Source: Welwitschia mirabilis
Taxonomy: Eukaryota; Gnetophyta; Gnetopsida; Welwitschiales
NCBI GenBank assembly: GCA_051453625.1
Contig: JBOZIK010000001.1
Span: forward strand, 281,482,989-281,546,988
DNA: 64,000 nt
Direction: 5' to 3'
Numbering within the stretch: position 1 is the stretch's first letter; the number at the start of each line of letters is the position of its first letter. The position numbers and the translations under genes are program-made. Positions 24,049 through 34,520 of the stretch are shown piece by piece. The notes beneath the pieces were generated by a model. The model saw nothing but the letters and a program-made list of their open reading frames with translations, searched no databases and was not told where the DNA came from.

Positions 24049-24672
24049 NNNNNNNNNNNNNNNNNNNNNNNNNNNNNNNNNNNNNNNNNNNNNNNNNNNN
24101 NNNNNNNNNNNNNNNNNNNNNNNNNNNNNNNNNNNNNNNNNNNNNNNNNNNNNNNNNNNNNNNNNNNNNNNNNNNNNNNNNNNNNNNNNNNNNNNNNNNN
24201 NNNNNNNNNNNNNNNNNNNNNNNNNNNNNNNNNNNNNNNNNNNNNNNNNNNNNNNNNNNNNNNNNNNNNNNNNNNNNNNNNNNNNNNNNNNNNNNNNNNN
24301 NNNNNNNNNNNNNNNNNNNNNNNNNNNNNNNNNNNNNNNNNNNNNNNNNNNNNNNNNNNNNNNNNNNNNNNNNNNNNNNNNNNNNNNNNNNNNNNNNNNN
24401 NNNNNNNNNNNNNNNNNNNNNNNNNNNNNNNNNNNNNNNNNNNNNNNNNNNNNNNNNNNNNNNNNNNNNNNNNNNNNNNNNNNNNNNNNNNNNNNNNNNN
24501 NNNNNNNNNNNNNNNNNNNNNNNNNNNNNNNNNNNNNNNNNNNNNNNNNNNNNNNNNNNNNNNNNNNNNNNNNNNNNNNNNNNNNNNNNNNNNNNNNNNN
24601 NNNNNNNNNNNNNNNNNNNNNNNNNNNNNNNNNNNNNNNNNNNNNNNNNNNNNNNNNNNNNNNNNNNNNNNN
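24049..24672. other. Assembly gap (624 N)
   Basis: It lies between gag and protease of G2. No duplicated flanks are seen, so real sequence is probably missing. Frames running through it are artefacts. Confidence 0.9.
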
Positions 24673-25250
24673 AGGAAACAAAAATTTACCATTCCTAGCA
24701 AAGTTTTTTTTACTAAATCTATTTTCAACTTAGTCATGCAAAAGTGTATTAAATTCAAAAACCCTAGATTAGCAACTATGAGTTTCACCTTGGAAGGAAA
24801 TAAAAGAATTTGTAAAGCTTTAATTGACATAGAAGCTAGTGTTATTAGCATGCTTATTAACATATATAAAAGACTTGGGTTAGAAAATAGAATAGAATCT
24901 AGATGAATTATCTTAGAATTATCTAATACTTTAATTAAAAAATCATTATGGATTATGAAGGACTTAGTAATATAAATTGAGGAATATTTTACTCCATAGA
25001 TGTGGTTATCATTAAGGTAGAACATAATGAAGATTATCCATTACTCTTAGGAAGAGCCTTTTGTGCAATTTCCCAATGTATCACTAACACATGGACTAGG
25101 ATGATGGAATGTCATATAGGCAATAAGAAGTTTACCATTCGAGACTTTGCTACTTCTGAAAAAGTAATAGGAGATGAATTTAACTTAGAAGAAGAACTTA
25201 AGACAACCTTATTTTTAAAGCATCAATCAATTGAGGAGAGATTATAATTC
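24673..25250 (+). pseudogene. G2 aspartic protease, degraded
   Basis: After a leader segment (KFKNPRLATMSFTLEG), the active site reads ALIDIEASVISM (about 24817-24852). The catalytic aspartate (GAC 24826-24828) is intact, but the next glycine is replaced by glutamate. YKRLGLENRI follows, then stops. From 25002 the second half is open: VIIKVEHNEDYPLLLGRAF and KKFTIRDF, matching G3 7747-7971. Confidence 0.85.
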
Positions 25251-26960
25251 TACACAAACCGAATTTGTATTATAACCCAACTAAAACACACTTTCTTAAG
25301 TATGAGAATGAAGAATATTTTAATGAAAACCAACATGTTTACTCACTAGAAAACCTATTCATAGACTATTATCCCATGTCTGTTGTCTCCATGATAGATA
25401 GGAAAATAGTTGAAGATATCAACTTAGAACTTAAGGAATTGCCTAAGGATCTGAAATACATTTTCCTATCCAATAATCTCAAGAAACCTCTAATAATGAG
25501 TGACCTTCTTACTCCTCAACAAGAATCCAACTTGATCTCACTCTTAACTTCTAAAGAAAATGCCTTTGCTTAGATTTATAAAAACTTAGCTACCATCCCT
25601 CTTTATAATGTTCAACACAAAATTTACCTTAAGGATAATACTAAACCTATTAGATAACCCTAATGAAGGCTCAACCTAGTCCTTAAGTAAGTAGTTAAAG
25701 ATGAAATTATTAAACTTATGGATGCTTAGATCATCTATGCTATATACGATAGTGAGTGGATTAGCTCTTTGATAGTAGTTCCAAAAAAGTGTGGGAAATG
25801 GAGAATGTGAATTAATTTTAGAAAACTCAATGAGTTACTAAAAAGGATTATTTCCCTTTACCCTTTCTTAATCAAGTGATTGATAGAATCCAAGGTTATG
25901 CCTACTATTATTTTCTTACTAGGTATATGGATATAATCAAGTTTGCATAACAAGTAAAAAACCAAGTCAAGACAAATTTTACCTCACTCTTTAGAACTCT
26001 TACCTTGAGATGATAGCCTTTTTAACCTTACAATGCCCCTAGAACTTTCTAATGATTAATGATAGGGATCTTTTCTAACATGATAGAGAATTATATTAAA
26101 ATATTTATGGATGACTTCTCCATCTTTGGTAAAAGCTTTGAACAAACCATAGAAAGATTAGAGAAAGTCTTGAATAAATGTATAGAGAGTGGCCTACATT
26201 TGAGTTAATAAAAGAGTTTTCTCCTTATTAATCATGAAATTATTTTAGGTCATCACATTTTAAAGGAAGGGATTAAGATGTATCTTACAAAAGTTAATAT
26301 CATTAAAATCCTTAGTTCTCCAAACAATGTCAAACAAGTTAGATCTTTTTTTAATCATTTTGGTTTCTACTATTATTTTATTTATGATTATCCCAAAATT
26401 TGTAAACCCCTTTATTCATTACTCAAAAAATATGCTAAATTTAATTGAAATAATTCATGTTAACTTGCATTTGATACACTTAAGAAAAACATTTCTTTTG
26501 AACCTATTGTTATGAGTCTTGATTAGACTAAATATTTTAAACTTATGTGTAATGCAAGAAATTTTTTTACATGAAAGTTGGGAGGGGAGGAATGGGTTCT
26601 TAGCCAAAAATATGAAAATGTTCTAAAATTACATCTTATATTAGTAAAACTTTATCTAAAAGCCAAGCCAAATATACTACTATTGAGAGAGAAATGCTTG
26701 CCATTATCTTTTTCCTTGATCATCTTTGACATTATCTTATTGGCTTTCACATCAATGTTTACATAGATCATGAAGCTATACATTATCTTATGACTAAAAA
26801 AAATTTCTAGGACCACACTTATTAGGTGGATCCTTCTTATGAAAGAATTTAATCTTTCCATCATCAATATAGCTAGAAAACATAATAGTATTGTACATCA
26901 CCTATCTCAACTTTCTTATTCTCATGATGAAATTCCCATAAACAACTCTTTTTCTAATGA
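25251..26960 (+). pseudogene. G2 reverse transcriptase / RNase H, degraded
   Basis: The linker with ELKELPKDLKYIFLSN (about 25430-25475) and LTPQQESNLISLL is typical of Athila pol. RT then shows KKDYFPLPFLNQVIDRIQG (about 25845-25900) and the catalytic loop FMDDF, intact at 26104-26118. The thumb segment is NVKQVRSFF (about 26325-26352). RNase H is present in pieces: the end region reads SQLSYSHDEIPINNSFSNEQ (about 26905-26965). G2 is the only element here with an unmodified RT catalytic loop, but stops and frameshifts still break the frame. Confidence 0.85.
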
Positions 26961-28240
26961 ACAACTATTTGCTATAGAATAACTTTACCATCTCTTCTAC
27001 TCATCCCATGTCTTAGTATGTTAATATTGTGAACTACCTTATTACTTTGAAAACACCTTAGCGTTGGAACCATAAATGATGCAAATCTTTTCTCCATAGG
27101 ATTGGTGACTATGAGTGGAATGAACCCCATCTTTATAGATGATGAAAATACCAAATCATGTGTGCCTGAGTGGAAAAGCTTAGAAATACTTAAACTTTAC
27201 CATGGTGGGTATGTGAAAAACATTTTAGTGGTAAAAATACTATCATAAAATTTCTTCATTCTAGGTTGCATTAGCCTACCCTTTTGAAAGGCTCATTTGA
27301 ATTTGCTAGAAGGTGTAATACATGTCAACATTATAGTAGTCTAACTCATTCTCATGATATTTACCTTAAAGATATGCTTGAACATAAACCTTTTGATTGT
27401 TAGGGGATTGACTTTATAGGCACTATTAAACCACCTTCTCATGATAATAATTTCATCCTAGGGGTTATTGATTATGTTACTAAGTGGGTCGAAGCTATTT
27501 CTACTACCAATTTGCAACTTTGTCTAAGCTCATATCTTTTAACATTTTGATTTTCTTAGAATCATCATTAACAATTAGATAACTCATTTCATTAATTAAC
27601 TTTTTTGAAAACTTCTCTTATTCATTAGCATTAAACATCGAATTGCATGTGCTTATCATCTTCAAACTAATGACCAAGATGAAAATGCAAATAGAGAAAT
27701 TAAAAAGATGCTTTAAAAATTAGTTTCTATCAATAAGAAAACTTAGTTATATAAACTTAATAATGTTCTTTAGACTTAACATACTACTTGACACAATTCC
27801 CTAGGTTTTTCACCATATGAACTTGTATATAGAAAAGCTTATGTTTTGATAATTGGTATTTTCTACAACTCTTATTAATTCACCCATCAAACTTGTAGAC
27901 TTAGATAAAAATATTAGAACTCAATTCCTTTAAATTAATCATTTAGATGAAAAGTGTACTCATGCCATATATCATCAACTCATTCATAAAGCACAAACTA
28001 AATTCAAACATGATAAAAAGATTCTTTATAAGAAATTTGAATATAGTCAACTTCTTTTTTTATATAATAATTGAGTACAACTTTTACATAATAAGTTAAA
28101 TTCTAAATGGGTAGGTTCTTATATTATTGAAAAAGTACATTCTAATAGATTAGTTAAAATATCCAATCCAAATACTAGGAAGTTTAAAAAGTTAATGAAT
28201 AAAGGTTAAAAATTTATGAGTCATCTACTGATGAAACCTT
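26961..28240 (+). pseudogene. G2 integrase, degraded
   Basis: The N-terminal zinc-binding domain keeps CNTC (27313-27324). The core begins with GIDF, the first catalytic aspartate being GAC 27410-27412; the preceding Trp codon is now TAG. VIDYVTKWVEA follows (about 27463-27495). The second catalytic aspartate position reads Asn (27573-27575). The glutamate is kept (GAA 27681-27683). The C-terminal region has GFSPYELVYRKAY and a KLNSKWVGSYIIEKV segment (about 28095-28140). It would be inactive even without the stops. Confidence 0.85.
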
Positions 28241-30355
28241 GAACATGATAGAAGCACTTATCTTAGAAGCCCCTCTCAATGAGAAGGACCTTCCTCTTGT
28301 CCTTGTCTAAATTCCTTCTTAACTCATTCCTTAGGTAGACATCATGCTATCACTTGAATATCTTTGATTTGACTTATTTATTACTTTATGAAGTTATTAT
28401 GATTAGTAATCTTTTACTTGAGCATTTTAAGATAATAACATTAGATTCATCCAATCTTAAGACATTCACATATCTATGAATTTAATTTAAAAGGAAGACG
28501 CCTTGGTTATTTTATTCTCTTTCAATAGTGTGAGTAATTAGTTATTTTTGCATGTGCTTACTTATTTCTCATCTCATCACTTCACTTTTATCCTTAGAAG
28601 TACTTGGTCATACAAAACTCTTTAAAAAAAAAAAAGAGAAGAAAAGAAAAAAAATAAGTACCATGCTCTACGATGCTCTTTCATATTTAAACTAAAAACA
28701 TAATCATCATGATGTCCTATCATAAGCACACTGGGGTAAATTTTTCCAAGAAGGGCCTTTGGTAGTAATATGATAGCTGTGAGAACTCCACAAGGAAGTC
28801 AAATGGTCATGCTGTTAGTTCCTTACTCCTTTAATAGTGGTTTCACTTCCCTCATCATGACAGAATTAAATTTTACTTAGAGGCTATAAGAGTAGTGATG
28901 TCCTTAGTATCATCAAAGGCATTGCTTATTTTCTAGACTCCTTTTTGCATATAGTACTTTTACATGACCATTCTACTTTTTTGGATTCTAGTGTTGTTTT
29001 GATGTATGAGCTAGTGACGTCATGTTTTTTTATTTTTTTATCTTATCATTTATTGTTTAATAATATTAGACATACTTGACATTGTCATAACCATTGCCTA
29101 TTTGAATAGTACTTTATGAATTTTTACATATTGTCATGCATTTTTCATTAGGTTATTTTATGATTTTTATCAAGGAAATTTGTTAAGTTAGAATTTAGGT
29201 TAGGTAAATAATATTCTTTATGTTCCTAGTTATCCATTTTTATTTTACTTTTCTTTAGTCATCTTCATTTGGTTTTTTAAAGTTATTTTCATACTTTTTC
29301 AACATAATATTTTGGATTCAACCATTTAGTCATTTATTATTACTTTTACTTATAGCTTCTATCCATGGGGGTTGTTGTCTCTCTTCTTGATAGGTGATAA
29401 TTATACTTTTTGAGTTTTAATTCTTACTTGTCTAGGCTTACTGAGTTTAGACAATTTAAGGAGTTTTTCTCAGCATTGTTTCCTTCTACTGAGTATATTT
29501 TCTTCTCTTTAATACCCTTTTTTTCATAAGTCTTTTTTCACCATTATCATATTTTTCAAGATAATTATTTCCTTTTGATCTTATTACTACTTTTATATTT
29601 CTCTTTGATTGCTTACTTACTTTTAGACTATTTTTGTTTTTTCTATGTTCTCCAAAAATGTCATTTTAGTTGTGTCATTTCATGTCTATTGCCCCCACGA
29701 TAGATAGGATGACAATCATCCTTTTTACTTTGTGCAATTTGGGACATTTTGATTTAGTTGTGAGGGGGTAGGACATTTTTATAAGCATTCTTCTGAGATA
29801 TTAAATAAAAATTTTAAAAGGATCTTATTTAAGCTTTCATGATACATATTTAAAACAAGTTGTTTGGATATGATTTCATGTTAGTTAAATAAATTTCATG
29901 GAATTTATCTAGCAGAAGCACAGTAGCATACTCACAAAGTTTTCCTACATCTATGTTTTAGATTATTTAAAGAAAAATAATGTTATATTTACTCTTGTAA
30001 TTTAACCTTGTAGAATACATTGATGAACTTGGATGCATCATTTTTTGAATTGTCACTACTTAAGTTTTATACATCAGTTTTAGTATCACTATCTTGCATT
30101 ATACATTTACATTTTTTGATTTATCATTATTACATTTTATGAATTTTGGTATGTGTATAATATTCATTTGTTCTATTGTGATGTATTTAAGTAGAGGGCT
30201 TATGAATACATTAGTGGTTATGTTAGTTAATTGGTTTTTAATGTCTATTCTTGTATTATAAAAATTAAATTTAATTTACATTTTTATACTTACTAGTTAT
30301 CTTAGTCAAATTAGCTCAAAATATAGTTGATCACTCATTTTGTAAGGGACTAACC
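28241..30355 (+). other. G2 non-coding 3' region
   Basis: It aligns with G1 761-2820 throughout. There is no env-like frame. A stem-loop-like motif lies at 29681-29714 and an A-rich run at 28624-28660. It ends abruptly at LTR B; the expected polypurine tract is found beyond that LTR. Confidence 0.6.
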
Positions 30356-31538
30356 TATTGTGATGCCGATTTGTAGGAATTTGATGGTGTATTTTGAGTG
30401 ATTTTGTAGGACATTTACATAGGTTTGGATGCAATATTGATGATTATGGAGATTTGACAAGATGATCAATAAAACATGTAATTCTTAGCATATTTAATGG
30501 TTTTTCAACCTTATTCTAATACTATATATTTGGAAGAAGAATTCATCATGTAAGAGATTGACTTACCTTTAAGATTGGAGATAAAGAAGCCTATCTTTCC
30601 CTATGTCATCCCCAAGAAATGTAGGATGACAATACTACTAACATGGACACAGGTTACGGGGCTAATAGTAGGGTATGAAGCTGATGTTATATCTTTTAAT
30701 GTAGGGTGACATGCCCTCTAGCATTTCCACGATAGTTAGGATAATAGCTATTTTTCTATGATTAGAGAAAATTAACTTTGTAATGGGGTGAAGAAATCCA
30801 TTTAGGTTACTAGGATTTCTTTTCCAACTTCTATGGTTGAGTTTTAAGAAGCTCAATGTAAAACTATAGATACCCTTCTCCTTCTTCATTTTTGTTTCCA
30901 TCTTTTGTACCTAATATACTTGTAACAGAAGAGTGAAGGATAAGAGGTCCATTAATTAGCTACAAAAAGGAGTTTCCTTGGTGTTAAGCTGAGTTTCTTC
31001 CATTGAGAAGCTATGATTTTATTGTAAGTGGATGTAAAGTTCTTGAATTGATCCAATTACTCTTTGAATCAATATAATTGCTACTTTTATTTCAATTCTA
31101 TGTGTTCCTTATGGTTTACATGGATCATAGTTTAGAGTTATAACTATATGATTTATCTAGATCATAAGGGTAACATTTGTTAAGGTTAACCTTGGTTGGT
31201 ATTAGATTTTCATTGCTATTCCATTCTATCTGAATTATAGAGAAGTTAGTCCTTGTGATAGAACGATTAGGAATCAAAAGAGTTCATTCCATTTCCACTT
31301 GTATTTCATTTTTATTCACTTGAATTGCATTTACCTATTTATTTACTTTCTATTTTTATAAGATAAAAGATAAAAATCATCTTGAAAATCAATTTTATAA
31401 CTCTTAGCGTAGTACCTTTATTGGGATTATGACATTTGGATGAACTCCCGTCTATACCAGTGTGTGTTTTTTGTAAGTTATTTGATTTACAAGTTTATCC
31501 TAAATAACTTTAGGATTACATAAATTCACACCACAACA
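30356..31538 (+). repeat. LTR B: extra family 1 LTR inside G2
   Basis: 1,183 bp, TATTGTGATGCC to CACCACAACA. It shares variants with LTR A (for example gcaatattgat) rather than with D or C. It splits the 3' end of G2: gggactaac lies before it and aaggataattaggaggcta after it, while G1 has these two parts joined. No clear target duplication (taacc against aagga). Stem-loop motifs occur at 30603-30632 and 30718-30748. It is probably a solo LTR or a recombination product. Confidence 0.8.
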
Positions 31539-31557
31539 AAGGATAATTAGGAGGCTA
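31539..31557 (+). other. G2 polypurine tract
   Basis: aaggataattaggaggcta lies directly before LTR C and aligns with 2818-2836 before LTR A. It is separated from the rest of the G2 interior by LTR B. Confidence 0.7.
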
Positions 31558-32815
31558 TTTTATGATGCTAATTTGTAGGAATTTGATGGTATATTTTGAG
31601 TACTTTTATAGAATATTTATACAGGTTTAGATGTAATTTTGATAATTATGGAGAACTAATAAGACGATCATTAAAACATGTAATTATTAGCATATTTGAA
31701 GGCATCTTAGGCTTGTTTTGATACTTCATACTTTGAAGGAAGGATTTACCATGTAGAAGATTGATTTCTCCTAGAGCTAGAAGATGAAGAAGCCTATCAT
31801 CTCCTTTGGCGTCTCTATGAGAGTTAGGATAATAGCATTACTGATATGGATGGAGTCTACATATTTGACTATAAGGGCTAAAGCTAATAAACTACCATTT
31901 AACATGGAGTGACTTCCCCATTATCATCCTTATGATAGTCAGGATAATAGCTATTTTCTATGGACAGAAAGAATTATCTTTTAACAGTATCATATGATCC
32001 CTATGAGCTACTAGGTTTTATTTTTTAACTTCTAGGGTTAAGCTTTTAGAAATTTAATGTAAACTCTAAATACCATCCATTTCCCTTACTTCCTTTTCCA
32101 TCTTTTATACTTAATGTTCTTTTGGTAGAAGATTAAAGGATGAGAGGTTCATTTAGTAGCTATAAAAAGACGTTTACCTTGTTGTTAGACTAAGTTTCCT
32201 CCATTGAGGTGCTGCTACTTTATTGTTAAGTGGATGTAAAAGTTTTATGATCAATTTAATTACTATTTTCACTACAATTGTATAAATGTCTCTTATGGTT
32301 TAAGTTGATTATAGTTTAGTAAAAGTTTTATAGTTTATTTAGCTCAAAATGATAACCTTTGCTAAGGTTGACTTTGTTAGTTTAGATTTGCATTACTATT
32401 TCATTTCAATTCCATATTACATTATCCATATTCTATTTGAAAATTCTAATAGGTTATGTTAGCTATTAATAAGTAATAGAACTCTTGTTAGTTGATCTAA
32501 GTTATAAAGAAATAGCTCTTATGACAAGAGAATTAGAGTTCAAATAGAACTCATCTTACTTAAATTCCATCCATTGGATTTTTATCATCATTTATATTGC
32601 ATTGCATTTACATTATTGTTTAATTTTATTTACTAAAATAGAAAATATTAAAAATACTTTACGAAATCAATTATCTAATTTCTAGCCTAATGCCTTCAAC
32701 AGATTACAACATTCGAGTAAACTCCCATCTATACTAGTATGTGTTTTTTTTGCAAGTATTATGATTTATAGGTTTTGGCTAAGGACTTAAGCATTACATA
32801 ATTTACATCACAATA
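31558..32815 (+). repeat. LTR C (3' LTR of G2), family 1
   Basis: 1,258 bp, TTTTATGATGC to CATCACAATA. It is the sister of LTR D by shared variants. Directly after it comes ACTAG, the second target-site copy. Stem-loop motifs lie at 31808-31835 and 31920-31950. Confidence 0.85.
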
Positions 32816-32820
32816 ACTAG
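32816..32820. repeat. Target-site duplication of G2, right copy (ACTAG)
   Basis: Identical to 20685-20689. The G4 leader continues after it. Confidence 0.85.
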
Positions 32821-32849
32821 TACTCCTTTGAGCATATATCATGTCATTA

Positions 32850-32871
32850 TCCCTAGCAACAATGCCAAAAT
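32850..32871 (-). other. G4 primer-binding site (tRNA-Asp type)
   Basis: The minus strand reads TTTTGGCATTGTTGCTAGGG, two bases from the LTR end. This fixes the direction of G4 and shows that the right LTR is the 5' LTR. Confidence 0.8.
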
Positions 32872-32872
32872 C

Positions 32873-34164
32873 TGATTAACTTATAGTATAATACGCAAGA
32901 TTTAAAACTAAGTTAGAAACTTAGTTATCATTCTTCCTCAGGGATAATAATGGGTATTGGCTAGAATTACTCTAACTTTAATCATAATTCAAGTGTAAAA
33001 ACAAAATAAAAGACAAGAAGAGATGAAATTTAGAATCAATTTTGAACATCGGCTAAGAAAGTAGGGAAGAAAACTAGCCCTACAACATCATTAATTTGTC
33101 ATTTACAGTTCTTTACTTCAAAGTTATTCAATTGCCTTGCTAAAAGTAATAAAAAACATTAAGTGCTTTCTTATAATTCATGGAGCATAATCTCACATAC
33201 CATATAATAAATAGTAAATTAAAGTAATATTTTAATCTTAAATAAAAATAGAAAGTAAGGGTTTCTAAAGCACTTAAGATTTATGAAATTAACAAACTAA
33301 GCAATAAAGAGGAATTATCTAAGCATCCTAATTTTGATATAACTCATGAATTAAGATCAAAGAAAAAGAACTTTTATATTATAAAGAGAATTAGTTTACA
33401 ATAAAGAAAGAAGGAAGTAGGAAGAACTCTTAAAGCACTTTTCAAAGACTAGCTCACTCCCCCAAAACGTATCCTAGAAAGCCATTACAAGTGGATGCTT
33501 CAAAGTCTTTAACATATTCATGGCAAAGATGTATATAATTAAGGGCTCAAGGCTCTTTTATAGGGAGAGATAGGGGTGTGGGAAGATTACAACTCTTGAC
33601 TTATAGCATTAAGTAGGATCTTCATCATTTAGCATTATTCACATAAGATTCTATCTTATAGCATTTGGTGAAGACACTTAGGTAGTGTTGGGTGGAGTCT
33701 TCATCATGTAGCATTTCATGGAGTCTTCATCATGATGAGTCCATAATATTTTGTCTTATAGCATTTGGTAGAGATCGTTAGATAGTATTTGGTGGAGTCT
33801 TCGTCATGTAGCATTTCATGGATTTTAAAGTCAAATTCCTTTACTAACAAGTGCTATCGCCACATGTATCCAATGCCACCTCCACATGTATTTCCCAATG
33901 TCTTCAATTGCTTCTGCTACATGTCACCACCTCATATCTCCATTTGCCACTATTGTTTTATAAGGAATTGAATCCATCTTTTGTCATGTGTTCTAAAAGT
34001 GCCTAAATATTTGCAACTTAATATGGAGAAAAACATAACATTTAATTTTATTTTAAAAATAATAGAAGACACATTTTATGATTAAAAGAATTAAATGAAT
34101 ATCTTCATTTATAAAAACTTAGCCCGAAACACTTGATATAAATGTTAATTTTTACATGTTAACA
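32873..34164 (-). repeat. 5' LTR of G4 (family 2)
   Basis: 1,292 bp with TG/CA ends (plus strand TGATTAAC ... GTTAACA). It aligns with 12871-14902. It contains minisatellite-like repeats at 33600-33830. The open frame at 33789-33971 lies in these repeats and is not a gene. Confidence 0.85.
33600..33830. repeat. Minisatellite-like repeats in family 2 LTR (copy 2)
   Basis: Imperfect units around tagcatttggtgaag and gtcttcatcatg, here with more units than in the left LTR (for example around 33700-33800). Confidence 0.65.
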
Positions 34165-34520
34165 ATTACTTAAACTAAAAAATACTTCTTTCATGATTAC
34201 GTTTAAAGTTTCTATCAAGTTATGAATTGCAGATTCAAAATAGATGATTAAGGATGTTTAATGGCTCAACTTATATTATTGATTTCTCTAAATATTTAGA
34301 TTCATTCTTAGTATGAGTAGTTGTTTAAGTCTTTCACATTTCTCTAAATTTTTCTAAATTTTTCTGATATTTATAGGACCTATATTTAATATTATTCCTC
34401 TACTTATAAAATTAACCATTTGGATTTAGAAGGACTATGTCCTTCTAAGACGTATTCTAGAATCTGGTAAAACTTAACCTTATTTATAATCCTATTTGAG
34501 GATCTTATTTCATATGAAAG
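34165..34520. repeat. U2 right half: repeat block after G4
   Basis: It aligns with U1 from 11901 to about 12240. It starts with attac, the right target-site copy of G4. The alignment fades after about 34500. Confidence 0.7.

Larger units (their letters stand above)
20690..32815 (+). mobile_element. G2: nearly full-length Athila-like Ty3/gypsy element
   Basis: 5' LTR D (20690-21904), PBS, gag, protease, RT/RNase H, integrase, 2-kb 3' region, extra LTR B (30356-31538), 19-bp polypurine tract, 3' LTR C (31558-32815). A perfect 5-bp ACTAG duplication flanks it. D and C share variants not found in A or B (for example ggatgtaattttgataatta), so D and C are the true pair. It is inserted in the leader of G4. 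Confidence 0.9.
12871..34164 (-). mobile_element. G4: Athila-like Ty3/gypsy element, both LTRs, interrupted by G2
   Basis: The LTRs are 12871-14902 (3') and 32873-34164 (5'). The PBS lies inside the right LTR, and gag, protease and RT/RNase H run leftwards. The ATTCC-type target duplication flanks it, and the empty target is preserved in U1. Without G2 and the gap, its length is about 8.4 kb. The integrase is missing: the end of RNase H (about 16085) is followed by the 3' non-coding region. The element is non-autonomous. Confidence 0.85.

Noticed and set aside
24006-25025. Open frames through the N run at 24049-24672, mainly minus strand
   Set aside because: Artefact of Ns. The flanking sense-strand sequence is gag and protease of G2.
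30662-30901. 79-codon minus-strand frame
   Set aside because: It is antisense within LTR B and not conserved in the other LTRs.
20690-32815. Two separate family 1 elements in tandem sharing LTR B
   Set aside because: D and C share variants and the ACTAG duplication, and the B-C interval contains only the 19-bp polypurine tract.
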